Source of the DNA: Telopea speciosissima | Taxonomy: Eukaryota > Streptophyta > Magnoliopsida > Proteales > Proteaceae | Direction of reading: 5' to 3' | Assembly (NCBI RefSeq): GCF_018873765.1 | Contig: NC_057925.1 | Span: forward strand, 32,952,646 to 33,016,645 | DNA length: 64,000 nucleotides | Part shown: positions 44,454-56,354 of the stretch, piece by piece | Layout of the letters: every line of letters begins with the position of its first letter | Numbering within the stretch: the first letter of the stretch is position 1 | Position numbers and translations under genes: made by a program | The notes under the pieces: model-generated | What the model was told of the DNA's origin: nothing | The model's input: only the letters and a program-made list of their open reading frames with translations | Databases searched by the model: none

Positions 44454-45760
44454 TGATGTGTCATAAAATCCCCCAACCAACCAAAAGCTACCACGTAAAC
44501 GTACTGGAACTGAATCCGAAGCTGAGGCCGAGACCGAGCACTAAAGCCGAGGCCGAGCACTGAAGCCGAGGCCGAGGCCGAGAACTAAAGCCGAGGCCGA
44601 GCACTGAAGCCGAGGCCGAGGCCAAGAACTGAAGCCGAGGCCTAGGCCGAGGCCGAGCACTGAAGCCGAAGCCGAAGCCGAGGTCGAGGCCGAGCTCGCA
44701 CAAGTCAGCCAGGGCCGAGGCCGAGAACTGAAGCCGAGGCCGAGGCCGAGCACTGAAGCCGAGGCCGAGGCCGAGCATTGAAGCTGAGGCCGAGACCGAG
44801 CACTAAAGCCGAGGCCGAGCACTGAAGTCGAGGCCGAGGCCTAGCTCGCACAAGTCAGCCAGGGCCGAGGCCGAGAACTGAAGCCGAGGCCGAGGCCGAG
44901 CACTGAAGCCGAGGCCGAGGCCGAGCATTGAAGCTAAAGTCGAGGCCGAGCACTGAAGTCGAGGCCGAGGCCTAGCTCGCACAAGTCAGCCGGGGCCGAG
45001 GCCGAGCACTGAAGCCGAGGCCGAGACCGAGCACTAAAGCCGAGGCCGAGCACTGAAGCCGAGGCCGAGGCCGAGCATTGAAGCTGAGGCCGAGACCGAG
45101 CACTAAAGCCGAGACCGAGCACTGAAGCCGAAGCCGAGGCCGAGCTCACACAAGTCAACCGGGGCTGAGGCCGAGCTCACACAAGTCAGCCATAAACTCC
45201 TGACCGAGCATACACAGGACATCCTAGGCCGAGCTGACTGCTGAGACCGACCTAACAAGCCGACCTCTCAGGCCGACCTCCCAGGCCGACCTCCTAGGCC
45301 GACCTCCGAGGCCGAGCCCTCCTCCACAGAGGCTACCATAGCGCCCACCGGGGATCGCGGCCACGCCAGCACATCCCGAGAATCACGGGATAAGGATCGA
45401 GCCACGATCCCAGCGTAATATGAAATCACAATTTACATGGACTCTTACCTTAATAAGAGTCCGACCCCGAAAATAGCTCTCCACTCCGCTCTACGCGAGA
45501 GAGCCTTCCAAAAGAAGGACTCCTACCATACTAGGACTCTCCCAACCGCCTCATCTCATCCTCACTCTATAAATACCCAGGTATGGAGCACCATTCATCA
45601 TCTTGCTTTTGACTACACAGTTACGCTGTCGCGTTGAAGACCTGACTTGAGCATCGGAGAGTCCTAGGCCGGAGCCACACCGGCCCTCTTGCGCTCATTG
45701 CTTGGTTTTTGCAGGTTCATCCACGGGCGAACCAAGTACCGGAGGTTTTCACACGCAACA
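44454..45760 (+). repeat. 3' LTR of the young Tat derivative
   Basis: Matches 39013-40340. Differences are mostly unit gains and losses in the GAGGCC array plus a few changes near 45345-45365. TATA box at 45568-45575. Confidence 0.95.
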
Positions 45761-45775
45761 AATTTAACCTTTTCT

Positions 45776-46270
45776 TATTTATAAAATTGATATGTGAATC
45801 GAATTCTTATCCCATTATTGAAAGTGAATTATTGATATTGACAAGTGAATTGAAGATTTTCTCATTAATAGAAGTGATAATGTAATTGATATGTGAATGG
45901 AATCCCTATCCCCTTATTGGAAGTGAATCATTGATATTGACAGGCGAATTGAAGTTTTTCCCATTAATGAAATTGGTAATGTAATTGATATGTGAACGAA
46001 ATTCCAATCCCTTTATTGAAAGTGAACCATTGATATTGACAGGTAAATTGAAGTTTTTTCCATTAATGGAATTGATAATGGAATTGATATATGTGAATGA
46101 AATCCATATCCCCTTATTGAAAATGAACATTAATATTGACAGGTGAATTGAACATTTTCTCATTGATAGAATTAGTAATGGGATTGATATGTGAATCGAA
46201 TCCCTATCCCCTTATTGGAAATGAATCATTGATATTGACAGGTGAATTGAATCATTAGGATTGATATGTG
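45776..46270 (+). repeat. About 100-bp tandem repeat interrupted by the young Tat derivative
   Basis: Unit contains ATTGATATGTGAATCGAAT, CCCTATCCCCTTATTGGAA and GTGAATCATTGATATTGACA, repeated about five times with decay. One further unit lies left of the element at 38930-39012, so the element inserted within the array. Confidence 0.8.
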
Positions 46271-48270
46271 AATGAGATCTTTCTTTTTTGAAAGTTGTAA
46301 TTGGAATAAATGATTGAATTGTGTCCCTTTTTGGGTATTGGTAAATAATAATGATTGAATATTTGTTAATGATATAAATTAGTGAATTTAAGTAAATATG
46401 TATGTATGTGAATAGGTCTAATTAGTGTCATTATAGGAATCCTAAATCTGAAACCTCTCATCACATTTGAATCATGTGAATGATGCTTAAATGTCTTCCA
46501 ACTACGATTCTGTCTTTCAAATTACGATTTTGTCTTTTAGATCGTAATTTTGTATTATATTGACGTAAATATAATTTCATGTCGTGAATTAAGTACTTAC
46601 TAAGACAGTTGTGCTCACCACTATTTTATTGAATCTTTTTTAGATTGATGACTTCAACTCTTGGGAGTGGCTAGATCCTTGGGATAAAGCTTTGTGTGAA
46701 GACTTTTTTGGAGTAATATTTTGAGACAGAAGTTTACATTTTTTGAAGGCAATATTTAGTTTATATTTGAAGGTATTGTAATTGTTTATATTTAAAGATA
46801 AGTATAGCCTAACCTAGCTAGAAACAGATTCCTCAGATCCTAGAAGAGTTGTAGACATTTTATTTAATTTTCACACTTTTTGTTAGAGATTGTTTAGTGT
46901 GTCATACTAATAGCTTTGAGCCTTGTTTAGTTGTTAGGTTGTGATACCCAGTCCAACCTTAGATAGGCCCAGCCTGATCCAATTCAATATGGAACTAAAT
47001 TGGTTCAAAAATGAATTGGCCAAAGTGGCAAAGCATACTCAACAATCAACACTCAACACTCAACAAGGAAGGTCGACAAGTAAGGCCCCCAAGTCGAAAA
47101 TGAGCCACATCTAATCCAAGTGCCTCACAAGCGAGCCATCCCTGCCATTTGTCGAATAGTGCATTCCTAATATCGATTGTACCAAATGTACAGGTCGATA
47201 ATACCTCTAGGAGACATTCGAAGCCCCCAACCCGACATCAAGGTCTGTTCTTCGATAGTGCCTTATTGTCGAGACAATCCCCTTTGTTATCGATTTCTGT
47301 AAATTATCAAAAAATTTCACTTTTTATACTCGAAAGATTACGATGCCAATTACGCATGAGAGTCGATTATGAAGCTTTTAGGCTATCTTTAGACATTTAT
47401 TGGCCCCTAAGTAACCCCTTTTACATAAGATCTCTATGGCAACACTCTCATTGGACAAGTTTGTTGTCAAAACACCCACCATTGATAAAATACTACCTTA
47501 GAAGGCTCCCAATAAATGATGCAAACCAAAATAGTGATCCATGGACATACCCATGAGTGTTTGCTCCTTCCTTAACAGTGATGGTGCTACAACGCATGTG
47601 TGTCCAGCTATAACTAAACACCTCCAAAATACAATAAATAAGGGGCTTATAATTTTTGTCCTACAATGAAGCACATATAATGCAAATCCTAACCCAATTT
47701 ACAACTCGAGTATTTTTATGGATATTTTATCAAACACTTAGTCTATGAAATATAATAAAAGGGGAAATGCTCAAATAAGGGTTAGCTAACAAGGGTATAC
47801 ACTCGACCGGATGTCTCCAATTACTAGCAATCGATGCTTCCACAAGCTTGCTCTCACAACCTAAGTTGCTATTGATTCAAACACACTTCACAACCTTTAT
47901 GGGTTAGTATTATTTCTTCTTCAATCTCTTCCTTTTACTTTTTCCTTCTTATTCTTTTCTTTCTCAATCTCTTCTTTCAATACAAACCCTTGATAGTATT
48001 TGAATCACTTGAAGAAACCTTTTAATGGAGTATAATCGATGTCTATTTGAAAGTAGTCTTCTTAGATTTCTTGTGGAGACTCTCCCTTCTCTCCCTTAAG
48101 ATAACTCTCTCTTATGATGCAAGAAATAACTAATAATGAAGCTCCAAAAACTTCATTAAATAGGCTAACAAAAGCCCTAATCTCGTGCATGGTCTAACCA
48201 CTTGGTTCAGACCAGTTGCATATGGCAGAATAACCTTCACTCAGTTTAGATGGCATGACTTCTTCTGAAT
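46271..48270. other. Interval before the triplicated segment, no recognised gene
   Basis: AT-rich. One frame at 47149-47556 is open for 135 codons but matches no family I know, has no supporting context, and is probably chance. 47016-47060 repeats CAACACTCAACA. Confidence 0.45.
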
Positions 48271-48839
48271 AACTCCGATTTGGCTAGTTCTTGTCCTACT
48301 ACCAACTACCAGCAATGCCAACTAGGCTATCCATCTCAGGCACTGACAATTATACATAATGCCTTGCTAACAGTACTAGCTTAACCATGATCATCAACCT
48401 ACTCACAAGCTATGCCAATTGAGACGTCTCTTTGACACGACTACTCACTGATATTGACTATTGTCATAGTGTCAACTCGGAACTTATCTTGAAGGTAATG
48501 CTTATGCAAAGTGCATCTGCAAGCTATTGTATTATACTTTCAAGTTTTGTTACTAGCTCATAGCTATGACTACTATTATTCTCATGTTGGCTATGTCAAC
48601 CGACAAACAAGCTGCTCATTGTAGCCTCCAATTGTAACAGATGACAAGTAATGCTTTCATAGGCTTCCAGTTGTGCTGACTCTGCTCATCTCCAAAATGG
48701 CCATCAATATGCTTGCATCTTAGCTCAACTGAGTGAATGTGTTGACCATCAAGAAAACCAACACAACCCAACTGTGTTGACAATAATGACAACAACAATT
48801 CAATGCATGTTGTGCTCAATAGAAATTATGACAACTTGC

Positions 48840-49165
48840 ACATTAAGATGGGGACAATCCGTTGTAAAAGATAAAAAAAAAGGGTTGTCTCCAAAACCCA
48901 ATATTGTAAGTTCATCACCAACCTCTATTGTATGGCCATGGCAACTTCTCTCTGTTCTCTTATGGCATCTGAAACTATCAAGTCTCTCAAGGTCCTATAT
49001 ATTAATATAAATGAGGATTTTCACACCGCTAACTTTGTCAGGAAATTGGCCATTCAGGCATTCAACCTATATTAACCTAACAAAATTTTGTTAATTGTGG
49101 GGACATTATAATTTCTTTTGCTGATATGTAATATATTATTTTATTTTTTGCCAAAAAAAAAATGG
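48840..49165 (+). pseudogene. LINE 3' fragment inside unit 1 (also in units 2 and 3)
   Basis: The + frame reads a decayed RNase H tail (ASETIKSLKVLYININ, then HTANFVRKLAIQAF before a stop), followed by an untranslated end and an A run near 49153. Equivalent fragments lie at about 52170-52510 and 55500-55830, so the LINE was there before the triplication. No function is expected. Confidence 0.5.
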
Positions 49166-49378
49166 TATTGTTGTGTGCAAGAACGCTTTTCACTCAAGCA
49201 TAACTGTTCCCTAAGAACAAAAATAGAAAAAAACACAGTGAAGCATAGCTCATAAACACTCTGGAAACAGAAGTGAATGAGTACTCTCCACTATTTCAAA
49301 AATTGGATCGGTTTAATCAGCCGATTTGGATCGAAAAGATTGTAACTGATCTTGATTCTATATTTTTTTAAGCAAATT

Positions 49379-49597
49379 AAAAAAAATAAAAATTACAAGG
49401 GGTATCTGCACACATTGGCTAGACTAATCCCCTGGCAACTGTACGCCCACTACGCCCACTGTGGCATTAAACCTCTGTCACAGTGACCAACGGGCTTGAG
49501 ACTGAGTGATGGCTGGCCCAAGGAGGTGAGGGCAGTGGGATTCGAACTTAGGACGTCCGAGTTTACAGCTTGCCACTGCGCCAACATCCCTTAGATT
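49379..49597 (-). mobile_element. tRNA-derived SINE, unit 1
   Basis: On the minus strand GTTGGCGCAGTGGCAAG (A box region, near 49570-49586) is followed by the B box GTTCGAATCC (49538-49547), a body, and an A/T-rich tail at 49379-49400. It is flanked by imperfect copies of TTTTGAAGCAATT (left TTTTTTAAGCAAATT), the target duplication. Confidence 0.75.
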
Positions 49598-49719
49598 GTT
49601 TTGAAGCAATTCATCCTAGCGTTTTTCAGATTGATTCCAATCGATTTGACTCCGATTCTAAGTTTAAAATCCTTGGTCCGCTCTTCCATAGTTTTGTTAA
49701 GGCCTAAGGTTTAATGGTG

Positions 49720-49950
49720 GAAGCCCATCATTTTTCCCCGACAGCGACGATCTCTAGCACCTTGTCAGGTAATGATCGATGATTTTCTCTCTCCATTCCT
49801 CGTTTTTTTATCTCCATGGCATCTCACGCAAGTCATAGGTCAATAAAAGAAGCTAAAATCTCTGATAATCTAATCAAAGCCCTTGTTACTTTGTTCTACT
49901 CAGTTTCCCTGCTAATGTGTCATTCAAGATCGTAGTGTTCTCTATGAAAA
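49720..49950 (+). promoter_or_regulatory. Presumed leader and promoter region of cofactor E copy 1
   Basis: The stretch before the ATG is conserved in all three units (49720-49950, 53060-53296, 57590-57826), including GGTGGAAGCCCATC, CACCTTGTCAGGTAATGATC and GATTTTCTCTCTCCATTCCTC. A possible leader intron starts at GTCAG|GTAATG. No clear TATA box is seen. The region sits just downstream of the SINE and an AT-rich stretch. Confidence 0.4.
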
Positions 49951-50296
49951 ATGCAAGACTTCACTGATAAGGTACGCGTTTCGGAGGAATCTGTGGGTTT
50001 TAAAGAGAATATAGGGTACAAGATCAATCAAAGAGTTCATTTTGTTGGTGATTCTCGGAGAATTGGTACTGTGAAGTATGTTGGACCTATTGAAGGTTAT
50101 CAAGGGATATGGGTTGGTGTTGATTGGGATAATGGAGAAGGGAAACATGATGGTTCCATTAATGGAGTTCGGTATTTTCAGGCAAAAGGTGAAAAATCAG
50201 CTTCATTTGTCCAGCCTCAGAATTTGAGTGCTAATATCACATTTTTGAAGGCACTTGAACTTCGATATCGAGGCAATTCCACCAAAAAAGAAGAAG
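49951..50296 (+). CDS. Tubulin-folding cofactor E exon 1, copy 1 (CAP-Gly, open)
   Basis: From ATG (MQDFTDKVRVSEES) the frame is open through a CAP-Gly domain: RVHFVGDSRRIGTVKYVG, IWVGVDWDNGEGKHDGS and ASFVQPQNLSANITFLKAL. It ends in KKEE before a GTGTGAGT donor. Cofactor E binds alpha-tubulin through this domain and helps fold and release tubulin dimers in the cytosol; the plant gene is essential for microtubules. Differences from copy 3 (GYQGIW, FVQPQNLSAN, LKALE) fall at positions where copy 3 has the usual residues, suggesting relaxed constraint. No exon 2 lies directly downstream; units 2 and 3 would have to be skipped by splicing. Confidence 0.85.
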
Positions 50297-51609
50297 GTGT
50301 GAGTAGTGTCATATTTTTCATTCTTTATTTATTTTTTCTGATTTGATTATTTGCATTCTTATCATTTAATCTTTAATTGGGAGTTGGATAAAGAAAACTC
50401 CATAGTTGATTTGTAGCTTTCATTTTAGGTAGAGTATCTAGATATTTTGAGCATCCAAAGTAGGCAGATTGGAGTAAAATGTTGACTGAAAAAAGAGTAT
50501 TTGAAATACAATTGAAAATTGTGTTGGATATCTGAGCAATGAAAATTTTTTATGGGAAAGTATGGATGAGTACATTCATTGGATTGAATATTATAGCTGC
50601 AAAAATATTACCATAATACATAAAAATAAATCATCGTGAAAGACATACAATCGTTGTATCATCTCTAACACTCACAGAATACTAAATGACCCCATGTATA
50701 GCCTTTCTTAGAATCCAGTAGGAAATAGCTAAGAATCCCAATCACAATTTCTCTACATTGTTGGACTGCTCATTGATCTCTGTAATGTATTGGTGGACAA
50801 GAAGTTCTCAAAAACTTCCCGTCTAGCTCCATTTGAATTCTCATATAACATGCAAGTTGAAAAATAATACATGGAATGACCTGTAATTATTTTGTACAAT
50901 CAATAAAGCAACAAAATATATAAAAAGGGCCATTACCCTATGCTGGTCCTGCCTATACGAGGTCCTGGGAGGGGTGAGTTTGGAGTTAGTCTTAACCTTT
51001 GGCACTTTTACACAAAGTGGTTGCCCTCAAGATATGATAGTATAATATGTTAGAGTGCGAAGAGGGAAAAGAAAGAAACATGTGCCTTAAATTTATGCCA
51101 TCGGCAAGTGGGTCTCTGAGTTGCCAGTCAATTGTTTGTCCATATTTATGGAGTGGCTGAGTTCATTGTAAAAACATGCATTATCTTAAATCCTAGTATA
51201 ACTAGGACCAAAACTACAAATTAGACTTTCAAACTCTTAATGCTGCTGGGAAAAGACTTAAATTTGTATACCCTTCTGGACTAAACTTTTAGGCTTTATA
51301 GTGGAGCTTATTATCATAGTCATTACGACATCTAGGCAATTCCAGGTGCTGGAGGAGGGAAAAATCAAGGTGAAACCAATAAGGTGCCTCGGTGGCGCCT
51401 TGACAACTATGCTCATTACAACTCAAACCTGTAAAAATAAATGCCCATAACCATCTAATACCCCTGTGGCTGCATCACTCATATTGGTGTACCTCTGGAT
51501 GGGGCTTTTTTCTGAGGAGTTTTCAAACTTAGTAGATATGCTTGTGGAGAGCATTGGAGTGCTGATAGGGGAAGAGGGAAAAAATCTTTCTTCTCTTTTC
51601 GCCACTACT
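50297..51609 (+). other. Intron 1 beginning, unit 1 (conserved in units 2 and 3)
   Basis: No coding sequence. It is conserved between units except for small indels. In units 2 and 3 it lies at 53643-54957 and 58173-60522. Confidence 0.6.
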
Positions 51610-52724
51610 AACTCCGATTGGGTTAGTTCTTGTCCTACTACTAACTACCAGCAATGCCAACTAGGCTATCCATCTCAGGCATTGACAATTATACATGATG
51701 CCTTGCTAACAGTACCGGCTCAACCATGATCATCAACCTACTCACAAGCTATGCCAATTAAGACGTCTCTTTGACACAACTACTCACTGATATTGATTGT
51801 TGTCATAGCGTCAACTGGAAACTATCTTGAAGGTAATGCTTATGCAAAGTGCATCTGTAAGCTACTGCATTATGCTTTCAAGTTTTGCTACTAGCTCATA
51901 GCTATGACTACTATTGTTCTCATGTTGGCCATGTCAACCGACAAACAAGCTACTCATTGTAGCCTCCAATTGTAACAGATAACAAGCAATGCTTTCATAG
52001 GCTTCCAGTTGTGCTGACTCTGCTCATCTCCAGGATGGTCATCAATATACTTACATCTTAGCTCAACTGAGTGAATGTGTTGACCATCAAGAAAACCAAT
52101 ACAACCCAACTGTGTTGACAACAATGACAACAACAATTCAATGCATGTTGTGCTCAACAGAAATTATGACAACTTGCACATTAAGATGGGGACAATCCGT
52201 TGTAAAAGATAAAAAATAAAAAAAAAGGGTTGTCTCCAAAACCCAATGTTGTAGGTTCATCTCCAACCTCTATTGCATGGTCATGGCAACTTCTCTCTGT
52301 TCTCTTACGGCATCTAAAACTATCAAGTCTCTCAAGGTCCTACATATTAATATAAATGAGGATGCTCACACTGCTAACTTTGTCAAGAAATTGGCCATTC
52401 AGGGATTCAACCTATGTTAACCTAACAAAATTTTGTTAATTGTGAGGACATTGTAATTTCTTTTGCTGATATTTAATATATTATTTTCTTTTTTGCCAAA
52501 AAAAAATGGTGTTGTTATGTTCGAGAATGCTTTTCACTCAAGCATAATTGTTCCCTAAGTACAAAAATAAGAAAAAACACATTGAAGCATAGCTCATAAA
52601 CACTCTGAAAACATAAGTGAACGAGTACTCTCCACTATTTCAAAAATTGGATCGGTTTAATCAGCCGATTTAGATCGAAAATATTGTAACTGATCCTGAT
52701 TCTGTATGTTTTCAAACAAATTTA

Positions 52725-52942
52725 AAAAAAAAAATAAAATTATAAGGAGTATCTGTATACATTGGCCTGACTAATCCCCTGGCAATCGTACGACTACTAT
52801 GCCCACTGTGGCATTAAACCTCTGTCATAGTGACCAACGGGCTAGAGACTAAGTGATGGCTGGCCCAAGGAGGTGAGGGCAGTGGGATTCGAACTTAGGA
52901 CGTCTGAGTTTATGGCTTGCCACTGCGTCAACATCCCTTGGA
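52725..52942 (-). mobile_element. tRNA-derived SINE, unit 2
   Basis: Same insertion as in unit 1 at the homologous position, with the same boxes and flanking duplication, here slightly more decayed on the left. Confidence 0.75.
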
Positions 52943-53296
52943 TTGTTTTGAAGCAATTCATCCTAGCGTTTTTCAGATCGATTCTAACCGATTTAACTCC
53001 GATTCCGAGTTTAAAATCCTTGGTCCGCTCTTCCATAGTTTTATTAAAGCCTAAGGTTTAACGGTGGAAGTCCATCGTTTTTCCCGGTAACGGTGATCTC
53101 CAGCACCTTGTCAGGTAATGATCAATGATTTTCTCTCTCCATTCTTCGCTTCTTTATCTCCATGGCATCTCACCCGAGTCATAGGTCAATAAAAGAAGCT
53201 GAAATCTCTGATAATCTAATCAAAGCCCGTATTACTTTATTCTACGCAGTTCCCCTGCTAATATGTCATTCAAGATCGTAGTGTTCTGTATGAAAA

Positions 53297-53642
53297 ATGC
53301 AGGACTTCACTGATAAAGTTCGCTTTTTGAAGGAATCTGTGGGTTTTGAAGAGAATATAGGGTACAAAATCAATCAAAGAGTTCATTTTGTTGGTGATTC
53401 TCGGAGAATTGGTACTGTGAAGTATCTTGGACCTATTGAAGGTTATCCGAGAATATAGGTTGGTGTTGATTGGGACAACGGAGAAGGGAAACATGATGGT
53501 TCCATTAATGGAGTTCGGTATTTCTAGGCGAAAGGTGAAAAATCGGCTTCATTTGTCCGGCCTCAGAATCTGAGTGTTGGTATCACATTTTTGGAGGCAC
53601 TTGAACTTTGATATCAAGGCGATTCCACCAAAGAAGAAGAAG
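53297..53642 (+). pseudogene. Tubulin-folding cofactor E exon 1, copy 2 (three stops)
   Basis: Same length (346 bases) and the same ATG as copy 1, but TAG at 53456 (replacing the Trp of IWVG), TAG at 53525 and TGA at 53609 interrupt the CAP-Gly domain. The donor GTGTGAGT remains. It cannot supply a working first exon. Confidence 0.9.
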
Positions 53643-56040
53643 GTGTGAGTAGTGTCATATTTTTCATTCTTTATTTATTTTTTCTGATTTGATTATTTGC
53701 ATTCTTATCATTTAATCTTTAATTGGGAGTTGGATAAAGAAAACTTTATAGTTGATTTGTAGCTTTCAGTTTAGTTAGAGTATCTAGATATTTTAAGTAT
53801 CCAAAGTAGGAAGATTGGAGTAAAATGTTGACTGAAAAAAGAGTATTTGAAATGCAATTGAAAATTGTGTTGGATATCTGAGCAATGAAAATTTTTTATA
53901 GGGAAGTATGGATGAGTACAATCATTGGATTGAATATTATAGTTCCAAAAATATTACCATAATACATAAAAATAAATCATCGTGAAAGACATACAATCGC
54001 TGTATCATCTCTAACACTCACAGAGTACTAAATGACCCCATGTACAACCTTTCTTAGAATCTAGTAGGAAATAGTTAAGAATCTCAATCACAATTTCTCT
54101 ACATTGCTAGACTGCTCATTGATCTCTATAATGTATTGGTGGACAAGAAGTTCTTAAAAACTTCCCATCTAGCTCCATTTGAATTCTCATATAACCTGCA
54201 AGTTGGAAAATAACACATAGAATGACCAGTAATTATTTTGTACAATCAATAAAGCAATAAAATATAAAAAAAAGGGCCATTACCCTGTGCTGGTCCCGCC
54301 TATGCGAGGTCCTGGGAGGGGTGAGTTTGGAGTCAGTCCTAACCTTTGGCATTTTTACACAAAGTGGCTACCCTCAAGATATGATAGTATAATATGTTAG
54401 AGTATGAAGAGAGAAACGAAAGAAACATGTGTCTTAAATTTATGCCATCGGCAAAGTGGGTCTTTGAGTTGCCAGTCAATTGTCTATCCATATTTATGGA
54501 GTGGCTGAGTTCATTATAAAAACATGCATTATCATAAATCCTAGTATAACTATGACCAAAACTACAAATTAGACTTTCAAACTCCTAATGCTGCTGGAAA
54601 AAGACTTAAATTTGTGTACCCTTCTGGACTGAACTTTTAGGCTTTATAGTGGAGCTTATTATCATAGTCATTACGGCATCTAGGCAATCCCAGGTGTTGG
54701 AGGAGGGAAAAATCAAGGTGACACCAACAAGGTGCCTCGGTGGCGCCTTGACAACTATGCTCATTGCAACTCAAACCTGTAAAAATAAATGCCCATAACC
54801 ATCTAATACCCCTGTGGCTGCATCATTCATATTGGTGCACCTCTGGATGGGGCTTTTTTCTGAGGAGTTTCCAAACTTAGCAGATATGCTTGTGGAGAGC
54901 ATTTGAGTGCTGATAGGGGAAGAGGGAAAAAATCTTTCTTCTCTTTTCGTCACTACTAACTCCGATTGGGCTAGTTCTTGTCCTACTACCAACTACCAGC
55001 AATGCCAACTAGGCTATCCATCTTAGGCATTGACAATTATACATGATGCCTTACTAACAGTACCGGCTTAACCATGATCATCAACCTACTCACAAGCTAT
55101 GCCAATTGAGATGTCTCTTTGACACAACTACTCACTGATATTGATCGTTGTTATAGCGTCAACTCGGAACTATCTTGAAGGTAATGCTTATGCAAAGTGT
55201 CTCTGTAAGCTACTGCATTATGTTTTCAAGTTTTGCTACTAGCTCATAGCTATGACTACTATTGTTCTCATGTTGGCCATGTCAACCGACAAACAAGCTA
55301 TTCATTATAGCCTCCAATTGTAACAAATCACAAGCAATGCTTTCATAGGCTTCCAATTGTGCTAACTCTGCTTATCTCCAGGATGGCCATCAATATGCAT
55401 GCATCTTAGCTCAATTGAGTGAGTGTGTTGACCATCAAGAATACCAACACAACCCAATTGTGTAGACAACAATGACAACAACAATTCAATGCATGTTGTG
55501 CTCAATAGAAATTATGACAACTTGCACATTAAGAGGGGGACAATCCGTTGTCTCAAAAACCCAATGTTGTAGGTTAATCTCCATCCTCTATTGTATGGCC
55601 ATGACAACTTCTCTTTGTTCTCTTACGGGCATCTGAAACTATCAAGTCTCTCAAGGTCCTACATATTAATATAAATGAGGATTCTCACAGTGCTAACTTT
55701 GTCAGGAAACTGGTAATTTAGGCATTCAATCTATGTTAACCTAACAAAATTTTGTTAATTGTGGGGACATTGTAATTTGTCTTGCTGAAATTTAATAAAA
55801 TATTTTCTTTTTTGCACAAAAAAAATGGTGTTGTTGTGTGCGAGAACGCTTTTCACTCACGCATAACTGTTCCCTAAGAACAAAAACAAGAAAAAATACT
55901 TTGAAGCATAGCTCATAAACACTCTGGAAACATAAGAGAACAAGTACTCTCTATTGTTTCAAAAATCGGATCAGTTTAATTAGCCGATTTGGATCGAAAT
56001 GATTTTGACTGATCTCGACTTTATATGTTTTGAAGCAAAT

Positions 56041-56253
56041 TTTTTTTTATATTTTTTATTACAAGGGGTATCTGCACACATTGGCCCAACTAATCCCCCA
56101 GCAACAGGATGACCACCGCGCTCACTGTCGCACTAAACCTCTGTCACAGCGGCCAACTAGCTTGTGACTGAGTGATGGTAGGCCCAAGGAGGTGAGGGCA
56201 GTGGAATTCGAACTTAGGACGTTCGAGTTTAGGCTCACCACTGTGCCAACACC
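56041..56253 (-). mobile_element. tRNA-derived SINE, unit 3
   Basis: Third copy at the homologous position. Its flanking duplication (GTTTTGAAGCAAATT and TTTGAAGCAATTC) is the best preserved of the three and confirms the SINE boundaries. Confidence 0.75.
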
Positions 56254-56354
56254 TTTGAAGCAATTCATCTTAGCGTTTTGCAGATCGATTCCAACCGATT
56301 CGACTCCGATTCCGAGTTTAAAAATCCTTGGTCCTCTCTTCCACAGTTTTACTA

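Larger units (their letters stand above)
39013..45760 (+). mobile_element. Young Tat-group element lacking pol (non-autonomous derivative)
   Basis: LTRs at 39013-40340 and 44454-45760 are flanked by a perfect AATTT duplication (39008-39012 and 45761-45765). Outside their repeat array the LTRs are almost identical, so insertion is recent. A primer-binding site, a gag-protease frame, a 66-bp repeat and a polypurine tract are present. Reverse transcriptase, both RNase H domains and nearly all integrase are missing; the frame passes directly from the region after protease into the last part of integrase. The element must be copied in trans, presumably by an autonomous relative. Confidence 0.95.
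48271..51609 (+). repeat. Tandem segment, unit 1 (3339 bp) with first exon of the cofactor E gene
   Basis: This segment is repeated end to end at 51610-54957 and 54958-60522. Each unit starts with AACTC and contains, in order, a LINE 3' fragment, a SINE, the leader and first coding exon of a tubulin-folding cofactor E gene, and the beginning of intron 1. The left edge joins unrelated sequence (TTCTGAAT|AACTCCG) and the right edge of the last unit joins AACTCATG, so the AACTC microhomology marks the duplication breakpoints. Confidence 0.93.
51610..54957 (+). repeat. Tandem segment, unit 2 (3348 bp)
   Basis: It is similar to unit 1 throughout with only small changes. Its CAP-Gly exon has three in-frame stops. 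The junction to unit 3 is again at AACTC (54958). Confidence 0.93.

Noticed and set aside
47149..47556. A 135-codon host gene
   Set aside because: No homology is recognised, there are no splice or promoter signals, and it lies in AT-rich repeat-laden DNA.
48616..48819. Minus-strand 67-codon frame present in units 1 and 2
   Set aside because: Its conservation is explained by the segmental duplication; it is broken in unit 3 and matches no known protein.
49942..50148. Minus-strand frames opposite the CAP-Gly exons
   Set aside because: They are antisense shadows of the real exon.
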